DNA from: JAAFHB01 sp038236995
GTDB lineage: Bacteria > Bacteroidota > Bacteroidia > Bacteroidales > Prolixibacteraceae
Reading direction: 5' to 3'
Assembly (NCBI GenBank): GCA_038236995.1
Contig: JBBRZE010000001.1
Location: 82,194 to 146,193, forward strand
DNA: 64,000 nucleotides
Shown here: positions 62,858 through 64,000 of the stretch, piece by piece
Position numbering within the stretch: position 1 is the first letter of the stretch
Layout: each line of letters opens with the position of its first letter
Notes under the pieces: model-generated
Databases searched by the model: none
Told to the model about the DNA's origin: nothing
The model's input: only the letters and a program-made list of their open reading frames with translations
Position numbers and translations under genes: made by a program

Positions 62858-62987
62858 CGGTAGAATTTGTATTCTTCCGTTTCATTCAAAAGTTGCAATA
62901 GTTTTATGTGAATGTATCTGGTTTAAAGTTTTGTACTGTTGGATAATACATCTGAATAATCTGAAACTCATTTTATAATTCTACCGG
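62858..62987. repeat. short inverted repeat enclosing 130 bp after creD
   Basis: CCGGTAGAATT (62858-62868) and AATTCTACCGG (62977-62987) are exact complements at the ends of a 130-bp non-coding segment. This could be a miniature element end pair or a distant terminator structure. The rest of the 341-bp gap (62838-63178) shows no gene. Confidence 0.4.
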
Positions 62988-63119
62988 CAAAAACTTTGAA
63001 ATATGTTGGTTAATGAGATGAATTTGGCATCATTTATGCTATGTGTGCTCATGGCTGTTCAAACAAAGATGAAATGAGTTAAATATGCCTAAGATATAGG
63101 ATAATTCTATTTTTTAGCT

Positions 63120-63127
63120 TATGTTTG
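63120..63127 (+). promoter_or_regulatory. putative -7 promoter element
   Basis: TATGTTTG matches TAnnTTTG, 52 bp upstream of the Ig-like protein ATG. Confidence 0.3.
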
Positions 63128-63178
63128 TTATGGTTCAATTAAAAATCAGGAAGTTAAACTTTAATAAATAAAGGCTTT

Positions 63179-63508
63179 ATGAAAACGACAGGAATACTTT
63201 TTTTAATCTTATTGTTCGTCCCATTTCTATCAATGGCTGGTGATATTTATGGAACAATAAAGGGTGATGATGGAAAACCATTGATTAATCAGGTTGTACA
63301 AATCACGCAAAATGACAAAGTAATTGCCTCCGCGAAAACCGATACGAACGGATATTTTACTGTAACATTAAAGGAAGTAGGAAAATTTAAACTCGAAGTT
63401 GTTGGATACAAAGATGCCGACTTTGAAGTTTTTTCATCCAACAAATCAACGCGTTACAATCTATTGATGAATAAAGCCGGTGACAAATGGATACTGAAGA
63501 GCCTTTAA
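63179..63508 (+). CDS. small exported Ig-like (carboxypeptidase regulatory) domain protein
   Basis: A 109-residue protein with a signal peptide (GILFLILLFVPFLSMA) and one carboxypeptidase-regulatory-like beta-sandwich: GDIYGTIKGDDGKPLINQVV, SAKTDTNGYFTVTLKEVG and KLEVVGYKDADFEV. Such domains bind sugars or mediate contacts on the cell surface. Its last 22 bp overlap the next gene in another frame, suggesting co-translation. Function unknown. Confidence 0.75.
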   Translation: MKTTGILFLILLFVPFLSMAGDIYGTIKGDDGKPLINQVVQITQNDKVIASAKTDTNGYFTVTLKEVGKFKLEVVGYKDADFEVFSSNKSTRYNLLMNKAGDKWILKSL

Positions 63509-64000
63509 AACCAAAAAAGGGAAAGCGGGACACGTGGGACAAGATACAAATTCTCATGCAACCTATTGGAGGTCTGCTCACCGCCCTGACAATTGCATTG
63601 GTAAGTTACTATGGCTCTTCTTATTTGAATAACAAGCAGAACAATGAGGCCAAAATAAGTCTCTATACTCAATTAATGAGCAGTCGGGAACAATCAGAAA
63701 GCGCGCTTAGGAAAGATATGTTCAACTCGATTCTTGGCACCATTCTCAAGGATTCCCACTCTTTGGATGAAAATATTCTGCAACTCGAACTATTGGCCTA
63801 TAATTTCCATGAGTCGCTCAACCTGATGCCCCTTTTTGTTTACATGGACAGGCAAATCGCCGCTGAAAAAAACATCCGACTAAAGGAAGAATACCGGAAG
63901 CGATTGTATAAGATGGCAGGTGATGTTATTTCGAAGCAAATTTCAAGCCTCGAAGGTGCTGCTGCCAGAGAGACGATGTTTGTGACTTTTCCGGTCGATT
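63487..64000 (+). CDS. unknown membrane-anchored protein, N-terminal part (cut by window edge)
   Basis: ATG at 63487 (MDTEEPLKPKKGKRDTWDKI) opens a frame of 171 codons to the right edge. One N-terminal membrane helix (PIGGLLTALTIALVSYYG, about 27-44) is followed by a long soluble part with predicted helices (LYTQLMSSREQSESALRKDM, LELLAYNFHESLNLMPLF). I do not recognise the family. It overlaps the preceding Ig-like gene by 22 bp. Confidence 0.65.
   Translation, partial: MDTEEPLKPKKGKRDTWDKIQILMQPIGGLLTALTIALVSYYGSSYLNNKQNNEAKISLYTQLMSSREQSESALRKDMFNSILGTILKDSHSLDENILQLELLAYNFHESLNLMPLFVYMDRQIAAEKNIRLKEEYRKRLYKMAGDVISKQISSLEGAAARETMFVTFPVD

Overview
The window looks like a chromosomal segment of a Bacteroidota bacterium, probably Bacteroidales/Marinilabiliales-like and living at least partly without oxygen. 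The reasons are family-level: DUF3857-transglutaminase proteins, a DUF6452-DUF6048 pair, CreD with a small winged-helix regulator, three-gene biotin carboxylase sets, short ECF sigma factors, and several perfect matches to the Bacteroidota -7 promoter element (TAnnTTTG) upstream of genes. No rRNA, tRNA, complete insertion sequence, phage or CRISPR array was seen. The species is inferred only at this broad level.

Layout, left to right. 0-6.3 kb: end of a HAD hydrolase gene, a DMT transporter, an ECF sigma factor with a membrane partner, a DUF3857/transglutaminase membrane protein and a pirin. 6.3-7.3 kb: non-coding DNA holding a nested palindrome and a decayed copy of the 3' end of a glycyl-radical activase gene. 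7.3-9.7 kb: a redox-stress type operon (nitroreductase, DoxX, pirin, MarR). 9.8-14.5 kb: a glycyl radical enzyme whose active-site residues match trans-4-hydroxy-L-proline dehydratase, its activase, and a divergent diketogulonate-reductase-like gene. 14.6-21 kb: assorted small genes (GreA/B-like, ferredoxin-nitroreductase, chagasin-like inhibitor, GNAT-like, cold-shock protein), a decayed-gene region, and an ECF sigma/zinc anti-sigma pair. 21-24.8 kb: biotin carboxylase, biotin carrier and carboxyltransferase operon. 25-32 kb: peptidase E and a carbohydrate-active group (a GDSL acetylesterase broken by a stop codon, a DUF4350-like protein, a six-hairpin glycosidase-like lipoprotein, GH16) plus a YoeB-type toxin-antitoxin pair. 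32-34.8 kb: a BFD-like ferredoxin, a metallophosphoesterase and DUF6452/DUF6048.

34.9-41.2 kb is the accessory region and the most interesting part. It contains a 21-bp phased array of palindromes. It also contains cassette-like units ended by structured repeats that resemble integron attC sites, carrying a small membrane protein, a DUF6364/PIN toxin-antitoxin pair and an isochorismatase-like hydrolase. Further right are a gene of unknown function with an amber codon, a 42-bp tandem repeat array, a DUF2975/HTH set with one copy broken by an opal codon, and a HEPN-domain gene remnant. No integron integrase is visible in the window.

41.2-53 kb: ChaN-like protein, Old Yellow Enzyme, and an assimilatory sulfate reduction cluster (cysN, cysD, a three-domain SUMT fusion, a Met8-like siroheme synthase, cysI, cysJ, cysC). 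It activates sulfate to APS/PAPS, makes siroheme and reduces sulfite, but the APS/PAPS reductase gene (cysH) is not in the window. 53-57 kb: ETF-quinone oxidoreductase followed by a fused EtfB-EtfA protein, forming an electron route to quinone. 57-64 kb: RpiB, a Tat-exported TIM-barrel protein, a C1 peptidase, and a membrane protein/regulator/CreD locus whose two promoters share a nearly identical operator-like element, ending in a small Ig-like protein and a gene cut by the right edge.
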